Positions 43,141 to 51,582 of a stretch of 64,000 bases of DNA are shown here, piece after piece. Source of the DNA: Catenulispora sp. MAP5-51 (GTDB taxonomy: Bacteria > Actinomycetota > Actinomycetes > Streptomycetales > Catenulisporaceae). Every line of letters begins with the position of its first letter. Positions within the stretch are counted from its first letter, which is position 1. The notes beneath the pieces are model-generated. The model saw nothing but the letters and a program-made list of their open reading frames with translations, was not told the DNA's origin and did not search any database. The position numbers and the translations under genes are program-made. The stretch is from the NCBI RefSeq assembly GCF_041261205.1, contig NZ_JBGCCH010000005.1, forward strand, positions 431,568-495,567. Reading direction: 5' to 3'.

Positions 43141-43533
43141 ATGAGTAGATCCGCTCCTGCCCCCGCGTTCACCATCGACTCGCGAAGTGGTCGGTACGGC
43201 ATAACGGTTATCAAAGCCTGCGGTGAGCTTGATTTCTATGCCGGGCCGAGACTACGGACCGCCGTTTTGGAGTCGGTAGCGGATGGCAAGGCGCTGATCG
43301 TCGTCGACGTCGGCGGATTGGAGTTTCTCGACTCTACCGGGTTGGGCGTACTCATCAAAGGCCTCAAAGTGTGCCGTGCGGCTGGGGGATCCTTTGCGAT
43401 CGCGCGCCTGACCCGGCGGCCTGAACGCACGCTCCGGACAGCCGGCGTACTGGCTCTCTTCGACCTGTACGACACAGTTGAGGCCGCTGAAGAAGCCTTC
43501 TCGTCTCCAGGCAGCTCCCAGCTGCCGGGATAA
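43141..43533 (+). CDS. STAS-domain anti-sigma-factor antagonist
   Basis: A 130-residue STAS protein like SpoIIAA/RsbV. Visible are the strand ITVIKACGELDFYAGPRLR, VVDVGGLEFLDSTGLGVLI with the phosphorylatable Ser of the DSTGLG motif, and RTAGVLALFDLYDTVEAA. It should bind an RsbW-like kinase when dephosphorylated and thus release a sigma factor. The kinase gene is not adjacent. ATG 43141 is preceded by AAGGAAG. Confidence 0.88.
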   Translation: MSRSAPAPAFTIDSRSGRYGITVIKACGELDFYAGPRLRTAVLESVADGKALIVVDVGGLEFLDSTGLGVLIKGLKVCRAAGGSFAIARLTRRPERTLRTAGVLALFDLYDTVEAAEEAFSSPGSSQLPG

Positions 43534-43707
43534 GACCACCGCTGGGCCGGGCTGGGTCGTCCAGCCCGGCGGTGCACCAACTCCTTCCGAGTCAAAGACC
43601 GGAAGGGGAAAGCCTGCCGTGCGGGGTCGCGTCAACGCCGCGGGCCCGAAGCGTCTCCCGCGCGGCAGGCACCGCCGCTGGAAGAGGAAGAGTGAGCAAC
43701 AGGTCTT

Positions 43708-44385
43708 ATGTCTTTCGGTACTACCTCTGCTGAGGAGCTCAACCCGACGCGTGCCATGGACGCCGGGGCCCCAGGTCTGTACTCAAGCGGGGAGGCCATT
43801 CGGATAGACCACCGCGGTGTACGCGGGATGAAGTCGAAGCTTGAAGTGCGCGAGACACTGCGCATTGATTATCTGGCAGAGCAAACGTACGCGCAGATCA
43901 TCGGCGAGCTGCGTTCTACACGCCTCAGGGCCGGAATTAGCCAGAACAGGTTGGCGACCGGCATGCCTGTGCGTGGCAGGGCAATCTCCGAGTGGGAGAC
44001 AAGTGTCATATATCCGCCGCTGGAGCACATGATCCTGTGGGCGGATTTGCTCGGCCTACAACTAGTCCTTGTCGATGGGGATGGTGAAGTGGATAACAGC
44101 AGGTTGCGTCCGCTCCCTGGTGAGTCGTGGATGCACTACCAACGGCGTCGGCTGGCCCTTCCGCCCAGGAACCGCCGCTTGGGCCGTGGCATGAGCCAGG
44201 AGCAGCTCGGCGAACTCGTGGGCGTCTGCAGGGACACGGTGTCTCGGTGGGAGCTGGTTCGAGTGCCCCCTCGTCCCATCGCCAAGATCGTTTGGCTTCA
44301 GAAGATGGACTTCACTCTCACCCTGCGACCGAAGATCGAAATCGGGCCACGCACCCGTCGGCGGGCTGTTCTCGGGTGTTCGTAG
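43708..44385 (+). CDS. Double XRE helix-turn-helix regulator
   Basis: A 225-residue protein with two XRE-type domains: about residues 66-118 (LRAGISQNRLATGMPVRGRA, then ISEWET) and about 154-205 (GRGMSQEQLGELVGVCRDTV, then SRWELV). Two DNA-binding domains in one chain suggest binding to a bipartite site, such as the 68-bp elements on either side. The N-terminal 50 residues may not all be translated, since ATGs at 43756 and 43828 are possible starts. Confidence 0.72.
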   Translation: MSFGTTSAEELNPTRAMDAGAPGLYSSGEAIRIDHRGVRGMKSKLEVRETLRIDYLAEQTYAQIIGELRSTRLRAGISQNRLATGMPVRGRAISEWETSVIYPPLEHMILWADLLGLQLVLVDGDGEVDNSRLRPLPGESWMHYQRRRLALPPRNRRLGRGMSQEQLGELVGVCRDTVSRWELVRVPPRPIAKIVWLQKMDFTLTLRPKIEIGPRTRRRAVLGCS

Positions 44386-44646
44386 CGGACCTGAATGTCT
44401 GTCAGCAGTGCCGTCGAGGAGCCCGGCCTCCGATATGCGTAGGCGGTGTCGGGGGTCGGGCTTCCAACGGTCAGTGACCTGACGCTTGACCCAGCGCGAT
44501 CCTCGGAGGCGCGGTGGTTGTCGAATCGACAAGCGCGATCTGCCCAATAGCGGCATCGAGGCCCTCAGCGCGGCATAGACACCAACCGCGCCGATAAGCT
44601 CACCGCGCCGCGAAGCCAGGCCGCAGGTCAAACTGCCGCATACCGC
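44386..44646. other. No supported gene
   Basis: About 260 bp between the convergent XRE gene and the small coupled pair. Minus-strand open reading continues through it but without a start signal or family, so I see only noncoding or degenerate DNA. Confidence 0.4.
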
Positions 44647-44844
44647 TCACGCCTCTTCCGGAGTGTGGGCCAGCAACTGGGTGATGCGTTCGGCGATCTG
44701 TTTCTCGAAGAAGAAGCGCTGTTCAAGCGTGGTCTGGGCACAGTTGCGGCCGGCGTCGCAGCCATATACATCGCGGATGATCCGGTCTTCGGCCACCGAC
44801 AAACGACACTCATCGCGCTCATCACCGTTGTCGTGCGACGTCAT
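44647..44844 (-). CDS. Small hypothetical protein, coupled gene 2
   Basis: A 65-residue, charged, mostly helical protein (LEQRFFFEKQIAERITQLLA) with two Cys in YGCDAGRNC. ATG 44844 follows AGGAG by 5 nt and overlaps the stop of the upstream small gene. The ideal ribosome binding site and coupling support expression. Family unknown. Confidence 0.55.
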   Translation of the reverse strand: MTSHDNGDERDECRLSVAEDRIIRDVYGCDAGRNCAQTTLEQRFFFEKQIAERITQLLAHTPEEA

Positions 44845-45119
44845 CAGCTCTCCTGGATATGGGCACCGAGGGTGCGAAGTTTGCGGGATAGATCAGGGGT
44901 CCCGACGAATAGCCTGGGCTGGTTGAGCACCGTGGTACCGGCGCCGAGTACCGCCGCTGGAGGGGTAGCCAGCACGTCGTGCATGCAGGCCGCTTGCGGA
45001 TGGTTGCTGTTTCGGCAGAGCCGGGGCAGTGGGCCCTGGCCATCGAACAATTGGTCATGGGGCCGAAGGCACGCCACCCGCGTCGCCGTCGCCGTGCGAT
45101 AGGAGCGATCGATAGTCAT
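44844..45119 (-). CDS. Small hypothetical protein, coupled gene 1
   Basis: A 91-residue protein with three Cys (VACLRP, RLCRNSNHPQAACMHDVLA) and a C-terminal LFVGTPDLSRKLRTLG. Together with the 65-residue gene it forms a two-gene unit read leftward. The regulatory element copy B lies about 150 bp upstream, in the same orientation relative to the gene as copy A has to the gene at 42370. Family unknown; the Cys/His content may bind metal. Confidence 0.5.
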   Translation of the reverse strand: MTIDRSYRTATATRVACLRPHDQLFDGQGPLPRLCRNSNHPQAACMHDVLATPPAAVLGAGTTVLNQPRLFVGTPDLSRKLRTLGAHIQES

Positions 45120-45271
45120 CGACTGCTATCTCGCCAAGCAGCGTTCCGACGGATTTCATCAAACACGCCTCCTCTCGAAGCTGGTAGCACTGAACCAGCC
45201 AGCGGGAATGTCACTCACGCCTTGACGACCGAGTCGTGTCCCGGAACCAGTCTCAACGACAAGCGCTCAGA

Positions 45272-45339
45272 CCGACTGCGTGTGATCGAGTGCTGAGGTG
45301 GTGTGCCGATTCACGCCCCGTGTGAAAGGAATGCCGCTA
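45272..45339 (+). promoter_or_regulatory. Shared 68-bp regulatory element, copy B
   Basis: Ungapped inverted copy of the element at 42187-42254, including the TTCAC-N7-GTGAA palindrome at 45310-45326 and GTGTGATCGA at 45280-45289. It lies upstream of the leftward small-gene pair. Conservation is spread over the whole 68 bp, which is longer than one operator needs. Confidence 0.6.
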
Positions 45340-45570
45340 GTTTGTGCTGTGGCTGGACCGGCAGTCCTGAGCCACAGGCAGGACTCCTTAACGCGATCCT
45401 CGCGTGCATCCCCGAGTGCATCGCGCCCCTCTGGAAACCCAGCGCCGACATCTCGCCGTCGGAATGCTCTGCCCCGGGCAGTTAGGACAAGCGCGGACGC
45501 CATAACCAGAAGTGGGCGTCCAGACCGTTGTCGGGGCAGGCCGCTGTTCCTGCTTTGAGGTCGCCGGCAT
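45340..45570. other. No supported gene
   Basis: This stretch follows element B. No frame here has both a start signal and a recognisable product. If element B also served a rightward gene, as copy A serves the TPR regulator, that gene has been lost. Confidence 0.35.
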
Positions 45571-46608
45571 TCAAGCGATCCGTAGATGCGGCCGACTGCC
45601 TTTGAGTTTGTTCTCCTGCTCCGATCTGTATTCGCGAATCGTTCCATCAGCGGCGGGAAGCCATAGTTCGAGCTCGCGCTGGCGTCCGCGGGTGACGCGT
45701 CCCGTTGCGTTGATGGTGACGCGGCGTCCGTTGAGGTTGCCTGTGCCGTCGCCGAGTCCGTCCCACTCCGGATTCCGCGCCTGCAAAGTGAGGTGCGCTT
45801 CGTCCCACGAGCTGGTGACAACCAGGACACAGCCGCGGTGCCGATCGTTCGGGCGGATGCGCGAAATCAGACGTCGCAAGTCGCTGCTGGTGGGCCGGCG
45901 TGGAGCATGTAGGAGAAGAAGGTCTACGGCGTCGGCGAGGACGCCGACCGCCTCCGCCCACCGTTCTCCGGGATCGTCGAGCATCCGGATCAAGGACAGG
46001 TCAGCGCCAAGCCTCGACGCGGCGGCGATGCCGAAGTTCGGATAGCCGACAATGCCAACGAAGCCACCGCCGGCCGTGGCGCCGGCGACGAGCGCGAGCG
46101 TGAGGTAGGAGATTGCGCCCTGGCTCCGGCACGTCCGGCCGGCGCGCGACGGGGCGGCAATGATGGTGCCGCGGGTGAGACTGCCGCCGGGAACGAGCGG
46201 GCGGAGGAGTTGATGGAGCGGGACTTCGCCGCCGTCGGCAGGTTCCCGGTGACGCGATTCAGGGGCGGTGCCGTTGGCTACGAGTTGGCGGCGTAGTTGG
46301 GCTATGGCGGTGTCGCGGTTTGGCTCGGGCGGTGGGGCAGCGGCCGCCTTGTCGATCGACGGATACACGACGATCGTGGCCGACTGCATGTAGACGTCGT
46401 GGCGTAGCCCGGCGCGGGAGAGGGCTCCGACGAGGACCTGTTGCGGGCCCCACTTCCTGAGACCGTCACCGCGAGCCGTAACGCTGCCAGTCTGCTCGTC
46501 AACCGTGACAACGACACCCAGGTCCATTCCGTACTCGGCCTCGAACCGATCGACCTCGCCAGCGATGCCGTCCGCGATTGCATGGAGAGAGTCCTGGGCC
46601 ACCCTCAA
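45571..46608 (-). CDS. ImuA-like (RecA-related) protein
   Basis: A 345-residue protein resembling actinobacterial ImuA'-type proteins, RecA-related partners of the ImuB/DnaE2 mutasome. The middle reads QLLRPLVPGGSLTRGTIIAA, where a RecA Walker A would be, but no GKT motif is present. FVGIVGYPNFGIAAASRLGA, LADAVDLLLLHAPRR and RQRELELWLPAADG match the family pattern. In other genomes it is next to imuB and dnaE2; here neither is present and a DNA-ligase remnant lies upstream. It may be an orphan or part of a decayed repair module. The start is not certain. Confidence 0.6.
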   Translation of the reverse strand: MRVAQDSLHAIADGIAGEVDRFEAEYGMDLGVVVTVDEQTGSVTARGDGLRKWGPQQVLVGALSRAGLRHDVYMQSATIVVYPSIDKAAAAPPPEPNRDTAIAQLRRQLVANGTAPESRHREPADGGEVPLHQLLRPLVPGGSLTRGTIIAAPSRAGRTCRSQGAISYLTLALVAGATAGGGFVGIVGYPNFGIAAASRLGADLSLIRMLDDPGERWAEAVGVLADAVDLLLLHAPRRPTSSDLRRLISRIRPNDRHRGCVLVVTSSWDEAHLTLQARNPEWDGLGDGTGNLNGRRVTINATGRVTRGRQRELELWLPAADGTIREYRSEQENKLKGSRPHLRIA

Positions 46609-46703
46609 ACGCTATTCGAACAGATATGCGAGATCAATGCGGGCGGCTGCGTGTTCACCGGATCGGGTGACCGCGAGTCGTCGCTGCTCTCGGGCGCCAG
46701 GCG

Positions 46704-46930
46704 TCAGCTGGACGCTGGCGCGTCTCCCGCACCGAAGGCCGGCACGTCCTCAACGGTGACGTCGAGCCAAAGACGAGCGAATCGCACTGGGTGTCGCCGG
46801 ACGCCCCGGTCCCGGGCGGTATCGGCGACGATTTCAGCGACCAGGCTCGGCTCGACGAGTACGACATCCAGCGGGGCGCGCGAACCCCAGGAAGCCCTGA
46901 ACCGGATGCCCTTCCATGGATGCGCGGTGC
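46704..46930 (-). pseudogene. C-terminal remnant of an ATP-dependent DNA ligase
   Basis: About 75 codons resemble the end of actinobacterial ATP-dependent DNA ligases: HPWKGIRFRASWGSR, PLDVVLVEPSLVAEI, ADTARDRG, RRHPVRFARLWLDVTVEDVP. The adenylation domain with the catalytic KxDG motif is missing. The fragment is in frame with the preceding unrelated reading frame only by fusion. It lies next to the ImuA-like gene, so a small DNA-repair module may have decayed here. Confidence 0.55.
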
Positions 46931-47317
46931 AGGCGGGCGTCAGCTCACTAGAAGGTTGCCGAGCTGCGGCGCCTCCTATCGGGTTCTTCGGCCCACTGCC
47001 CGACGGACTCCAACCTGGTCCAGTCGCCCGAGGACGAGCGATCTGGACATCGACACCGTCTTCAATCAGCACGTCACCGTCAGCCGGGAGCTGTTCGAGG
47101 GTGTCGAACAGCCGGGCGCGTTCCTCGGCGGAGCCGGTCCGCAGGCGCAGGGCCATGAACTCGCGGGCGAAGGCGAAAACAGGAGGTAGCGCATCGGTAC
47201 CTCGGTGCCCCAGCGCTCGGCATGCTTCTTGCAGACCGGCGCGAAGTCGGGATGCCGCTGGGAGAGGAAAGCGCCTGCGTTGGCGTTCGTGATCGCGCGG
47301 GGTCCTGGCTCGCTCAC
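46931..47317 (-). pseudogene. Frameshifted gene coupled to the lanthipeptide operon
   Basis: GTG 47317 overlaps the stop of the helical protein gene. The frame codes AGAFLSQRHPDFAPVCKKHA and EVPMRYLLF and then loses coding character at the TTTT run near 47183-47186. Adding one T continues as FAFAREFMALRLRTGSAEER, ARLFDTLEQLPADGD, in the frame that ends at 46704. Coding quality fades again near 47030 before the ligase remnant. Family unknown. It may be the last gene of the lanthipeptide operon, broken or mis-sequenced. Confidence 0.45.
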
Positions 47318-48438
47318 GTGAGTGGATAGGCGTGAGCAGCTGCTGCGGCGTGGGGCGCGCCCAGCAGCCAGCGAATGCGGTCGACGGCGCCGTGCGCGTG
47401 CATCGCCAGCGCGCCTGCTAGGCCAGGCCGCGTTGCCGCGCCGTTGTCCAGGCCTCCGGCTGCGACGACAGCACGCAGTTGTCCGGCTCGATCGCCGAGC
47501 AGCGCCACGACTGCGCGGGCTGCGTAGGCGTCGGTCGATGCGGCGGAGATCGTCGCTTCGTGTAGCTGTGGGTCGTCTGTGTCGCCGGCGAGTTTGGCAA
47601 GTGAGATGGCGGTGAGTGCGGCCTGTGTGCGGAAGTAGACGTTTGTGGGGTCACCGGTCGTGATGAGTTGCTGTGCTTGGCTGAGTGCCTGGCCGAGCCG
47701 GTCGGGCTGGAGCTGCCCGTCGAGAGCGCAGAAGCTGTAGAGCAGTGCCTGAACGGCGTGCTCCTCTGGGTTGGTCGGTTCGCTGGCGTCGACCATCTCA
47801 GCGGCTGTTTTGGCCTCGCCCGCATGCAGTCGGGCCAGGATGACCGCTTGGCGGCCGGTCCACAGGTGCGGGCCGACGCCCTTGTGCTTGGCTGCCTCGT
47901 CGGCGGCTCGCTGCCACTGTCCGGCGGCCAGTAGTGCGCGCAGCCCGTCCTCCAGGAGGGTGGCCCACAGGTGAAGGCAGACGTCGTGGTGCTGTTTGTC
48001 GCCTCGGATAACAGCGCCGAGGTCTGCGACGAGGCCGCTGCCCAGGTCCGCGACGCCCCGCTGGCGGGCCGCTTGGTACATCTCCCCGAGGATTCGGAAG
48101 GCCTGTTGGCCGTTGCTGCGGCGTGTCATCAGCCGCGCAATGTTGATCAGGGGTTGTAGTGCTGCGACGGCTGTTGCTGCGTCGAGGTCGGGGGCGTCGG
48201 CGAACGCCTGATAGTGCTGCCAGCTCAGTGTCTCAGCCAGGTCGTGCAGGCCGACGTCTGAGGCGATCAGGGATGTGGTGTTGATCACGCCGCTGGCGCG
48301 GACCACCTTGTCGTGGTGGCCCTCGTCGCGTGCGTCGGTGGCGAAGTTCACCAGGGCGGCCAGCCGCTCGGCGAGCGGGCGGCCGGCTGGTCTGGGCTTG
48401 GCGATGAGGGGGAAGCGTGCGGCTATCGCCGGGTCCAC
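47314..48438 (-). CDS. Helical (TPR-like) protein of the lanthipeptide operon
   Basis: A 374-residue, almost fully helical protein with TPR-like helix pairs (QQAFRILGEMYQAARQRGVA, GQWQRAADEAAKHKGVGPHL, RAVVALLGDRAGQLRAVVAA). No enzymatic motif and no membrane segment. GTG 48438 begins inside the ribosome-binding context GAGAGGAC, 3 nt after the methyltransferase stop. It may be a scaffold or regulator for the pathway. Proteins of this kind occur beside actinobacterial lanthipeptide genes, but no defined function is known to me. Confidence 0.6.
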   Translation of the reverse strand: MDPAIAARFPLIAKPRPAGRPLAERLAALVNFATDARDEGHHDKVVRASGVINTTSLIASDVGLHDLAETLSWQHYQAFADAPDLDAATAVAALQPLINIARLMTRRSNGQQAFRILGEMYQAARQRGVADLGSGLVADLGAVIRGDKQHHDVCLHLWATLLEDGLRALLAAGQWQRAADEAAKHKGVGPHLWTGRQAVILARLHAGEAKTAAEMVDASEPTNPEEHAVQALLYSFCALDGQLQPDRLGQALSQAQQLITTGDPTNVYFRTQAALTAISLAKLAGDTDDPQLHEATISAASTDAYAARAVVALLGDRAGQLRAVVAAGGLDNGAATRPGLAGALAMHAHGAVDRIRWLLGAPHAAAAAHAYPLT

Positions 48439-48441
48439 GGG

Positions 48442-50499
48442 CTATGTCCTCTCGGGCCAGTCGACGGCGATGCGGGAGGCGGGCTTGTCGATGATGAACC
48501 GGGCGCCGGCGACGTCCAGCCGGTTGCGGGCCTCGCCGAGCGCGGCGCGGAAAGTGGGCTGGGGCATGTCGTTGCCGCCGCGGCTGTCCCAGTCGTGGGC
48601 GATGTCGACCATGGTCTTCACGAGGGCGGCTGCCGTTGGTCCGTGGCCTGTGACGCCGATCTGCCAGTAGTGGCTGGTCTCGTCGTCGTCCTCGCGGATG
48701 GTCAGGTAGGCCAGGGATCCGTTTTCGATGGTGCCCATCGAGCCCCAGGTGAAGTGGCCGGTGAAGTCGGGGCGGCGTCCAGGTAGGCGGGACAGGCCGT
48801 TGGGCAGGGTACAGGTCATCCACAGGTACAGCCACTGCCACGGAAACAGCTTGCGGATCTTGATGTCGGTCCAGACGGTGTGACCGGGCAGGTCCAGCAA
48901 CGGGCGCAGGGCGTCCAGGTCGATGTCCTGTTCGGCGAAGACCTCCATGTAGACGTCGCCGGGGCCGTCGAAGGGGACGTCCATCTGGTTGTCGTCGAGG
49001 ATGCCTTTGCGCATCGGCACGAACGTCGCCATCTCGGTCGAGGTGGTTCGCCAGAATTCGCCGTCGCGCTCCCAGGCGAAGGAGCGGGAGATGCTGCCTC
49101 GGATGCGGGTTGGCATGATGATGCGTCCGCCGGGGGCGAGCTGGTCCATGACCTTCCCCGGGAGGTCGCCGGTGCCGACCGTGAACTGGATGCGGTCGTA
49201 GGGGGCGTGCTCCGGCAGGCCCGCAGCGGCGTCGCCGAGCAGTGGCGTCACGTTGGTGACACCGTCGTCTTGGAGGTGCTTGCGTGCGCCGGCGACGAGG
49301 TCTTCGTCGACGTCCAGGGTGTAGACGTGTCCGGTGGGGCCGACGAGGTGGCCCAGCAGTGCCGCGTTGTAGCCGGTGGCTGCGCCGCCCTCCAGGATCT
49401 TGTGGCCCGGCTGGGCGTTGAGCTGTTCCAGCTGGGTGATCACGATGGTGGGGGCGGAGGCGCAGGAGATCATGGTGCCTGCGTCGTTTTCCTTGATGTG
49501 GACCGAGTCGTCGGCGTAGGCCCTGGCGGCCTCGACGTCGGGGACGTAGTGGTGGCGGTCGACGCTGAGAAAGGCTTCTTCGATCGCCGGGGTGCGCAGC
49601 CAGCCTTCGTCTTTCATGGCTTGAGCGCGGGCTTGGGCGAGGTCGGGGGTGTCGGGGGTGATGGTGGTCTCCATTTCCCCGACCCTAGGTGTGTTCGGGG
49701 GTGTCCAGGCGGTAGGCACGATCGCGGTCTCGTAGCCGGAGAAGGCCACCTGTTCGGCCAGCCATGCGGCGGCGACCTGTTCGGTGCCGGCGACGCCGCC
49801 ACGGTTGAAGGCGAAGATCGCGTGGTGGGCCAGGACGGCGCGCAGGCCGCGCTGAAGCGTGCCTCTATCGGCCAGGACTGCGAGATTCCGGCCGGCGTCA
49901 TGGAAGGCGGCGATGCGTTGCCGCCACTGCTCGTCGGCGTCCGGGATCTGCGCGCCGTCGGCGTTCATCAGCCGACGCATGGTCTTTACGGCGTTGATCA
50001 GACGGTCACCGCTGGGAAGCTGTCCACGGTCCGGCCGGGGCCGCTCGGCGGCGAGCTTGGCCCAGACGTCGCCGGTCTCGAACCGGTCCAGGCCGGCACC
50101 GCGGCACATGGCGGAGATCAGCAGGACACAGCGCTCCCGGTTGCCGGGGCGCCCGGTGTCGGCCAGAGCTCCGGGGCTGTCCGCGCAGAACAGCGTGTGT
50201 GCGACGTCCATCCCCTCGGGGCCGCCGAACGGTCGGTTCTCGGGCTCGTAGATCCCGCCGTTCCATCCGGACACCAGGCCTTCGGCGACGAGCCGGTCCA
50301 GCAGCGGCCCGGCGGGCGCCGCGGTGCGCAGGCGCAACTGGCCACGCTTGCGCAGAAACCAGAACGGCTGACCGGCCAGGTGCTCCAGCAGCGCGGTGGC
50401 GGCCTCGGGCGTCACACCGTGGCCCTGGGGAAACGACACGAAGCAGTGGAACCAGCTGGTGTCGACGGTGATCGGAACGTTGTCGTCGTTCAGGTCCAT
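48442..50499 (-). CDS. Thiopeptide-type domain fused to FxLD-system PIMT-like methyltransferase
   Basis: A 685-residue two-domain enzyme. Residues about 1-270 form the thiopeptide-type bacteriocin biosynthesis domain, i.e. the elimination domain of split LanB (TSWFHCFVSFPQGHGVTPEA, FWFLRKRGQLRLR). Residues about 300-530 resemble protein-L-isoaspartate O-methyltransferase, with SAM motif ILEGGAATGYNAALLGHL and the region DDSVHIKENDAGTMISCASA. This pairing is the FxLD system methyltransferase. It should finish dehydration by Glu elimination and methylate an Asp in the peptide, giving aspartimide or isoaspartate. ATG 50499 has GGAG upstream; lanC ends 30 nt before it. Confidence 0.85.
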   Translation of the reverse strand: MDLNDDNVPITVDTSWFHCFVSFPQGHGVTPEAATALLEHLAGQPFWFLRKRGQLRLRTAAPAGPLLDRLVAEGLVSGWNGGIYEPENRPFGGPEGMDVAHTLFCADSPGALADTGRPGNRERCVLLISAMCRGAGLDRFETGDVWAKLAAERPRPDRGQLPSGDRLINAVKTMRRLMNADGAQIPDADEQWRQRIAAFHDAGRNLAVLADRGTLQRGLRAVLAHHAIFAFNRGGVAGTEQVAAAWLAEQVAFSGYETAIVPTAWTPPNTPRVGEMETTITPDTPDLAQARAQAMKDEGWLRTPAIEEAFLSVDRHHYVPDVEAARAYADDSVHIKENDAGTMISCASAPTIVITQLEQLNAQPGHKILEGGAATGYNAALLGHLVGPTGHVYTLDVDEDLVAGARKHLQDDGVTNVTPLLGDAAAGLPEHAPYDRIQFTVGTGDLPGKVMDQLAPGGRIIMPTRIRGSISRSFAWERDGEFWRTTSTEMATFVPMRKGILDDNQMDVPFDGPGDVYMEVFAEQDIDLDALRPLLDLPGHTVWTDIKIRKLFPWQWLYLWMTCTLPNGLSRLPGRRPDFTGHFTWGSMGTIENGSLAYLTIREDDDETSHYWQIGVTGHGPTAAALVKTMVDIAHDWDSRGGNDMPQPTFRAALGEARNRLDVAGARFIIDKPASRIAVDWPERT

Positions 50500-50529
50500 G
50501 CCGGACTCCTTCTTGTTATGGGGGATTGG

Positions 50530-51582
50530 TCAGGTGATCAGAAGTGCTCGGGTCCAGCCGGTTGTGTCCGGGCCGGCCATCGCCAGTTCGGCCCCGGCAC
50601 GGCCTTCCAGGAAGCCGGGCTTGGTCAGCCGGTCGAAGTCGGCTATCAGCGCTCGTTCCAGGCCCGTGCAGGTGTTGTCGAAGCGGGCTGGTTCGGTGCT
50701 GTCGGCGGCTAACGCCCTGGTGACAGTCAGCAGGCCGGCCCAGCCGTGGCACAGGCCGGCGTCATTGATGCGGCCGATGGTGTGCGGGTCGTTCAGCGCG
50801 GTGAGTGCGACGTCCTCCGCGGACCGGCGCAGAGCGTCCTCGCCGAGGGCGATGGCGGCGAGCTGCCGGGCCCTAGCGACGCCCAAGGCGCCGTAGCACC
50901 ACGACGGCCGAGCTGGTGGGGGTTTCGAAGGATTGTCGAACTGGCGGCGAATTGTCCAGTAGGAGCCGTCGTGCTTTGCCAGCCAGCTGTCGCAGACGCG
51001 GATCGCGTCGAGTTGGCCGGCGACGGTGATCCCGGCACGGGCGGCGAGCGCCAGCAGCGCCAACGGACCAGCGATGCCGTGGGCCATGCCGTTGTTGCTG
51101 TGACCGCCCTGGTCCGGATCCTGGTCCGGACCGAAGGCACACCACCATCCGGGAAGGCCGTCCGGCCGCGGCTGCGCCAGAGCAACCAGGTACGCCAGGA
51201 CCTCGGTGAGCAGGTCCGGTGGCGAGTCGCGGAACAGCAGCAGCGCACCCAGGCCGGTCAGGCCGCGGATGAGGTCGAAGTCCGCCAGCTCAACCACGGG
51301 ATCCGGGTTGACGCGTCGACGGTGGTGGGCCAGGGACAGGCGGCGCACGACAACTCGGTCTACTTGCTCGCTCACAGCGGCGTTGTCCTGGCCGGCGCAA
51401 CGCAGGACGAACTCGACGGCCGGAGCTCCGTGGTACAGGCAGGCGTTGGCTCCGGTGCTGACTCCGTCGGCGATCGCCGCGGTGATGCAGGCCCGAGCAC
51501 GTTCGCTGTCGCAGCGCTGGATGTGCAGCAGCGCCACGCCGAGTGCGCCTTCGGCGAGGTCTTGACGCCCGGAGGAGCTCAT
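50530..51582 (-). CDS. lanC: Lanthionine synthetase C-like cyclase (LanC)
   Basis: A 350-residue alpha-toroid cyclase that joins dehydrated Ser/Thr to Cys thiols. Zinc ligands are present: Cys in SWCYGALG and Cys-His in AGLCHGWAG. The catalytic His lies in NNGMAHGIAGPLALL. Length is slightly shorter than the 400 residues usual for class I LanC. ATG 51582 overlaps the lanB stop (ATGA), which couples their translation. Confidence 0.9.
   Translation of the reverse strand: MSSSGRQDLAEGALGVALLHIQRCDSERARACITAAIADGVSTGANACLYHGAPAVEFVLRCAGQDNAAVSEQVDRVVVRRLSLAHHRRRVNPDPVVELADFDLIRGLTGLGALLLFRDSPPDLLTEVLAYLVALAQPRPDGLPGWWCAFGPDQDPDQGGHSNNGMAHGIAGPLALLALAARAGITVAGQLDAIRVCDSWLAKHDGSYWTIRRQFDNPSKPPPARPSWCYGALGVARARQLAAIALGEDALRRSAEDVALTALNDPHTIGRINDAGLCHGWAGLLTVTRALAADSTEPARFDNTCTGLERALIADFDRLTKPGFLEGRAGAELAMAGPDTTGWTRALLIT

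Noticed and set aside
44062..44631. Minus-strand frame of 189 codons
   Set aside because: It lies antisense to the double-XRE gene, has no ribosome binding site and its product is Arg/Pro-rich with no fold-like pattern.
45267..45830. Minus-strand frame of 187 codons
   Set aside because: Runs through regulatory element B and the end of the ImuA-like gene, without ribosome binding site or family.
48880..50712. Long plus-strand frame of 610 codons
   Set aside because: Antisense to the lanthipeptide methyltransferase gene; long open antisense frames are normal in GC-rich DNA.
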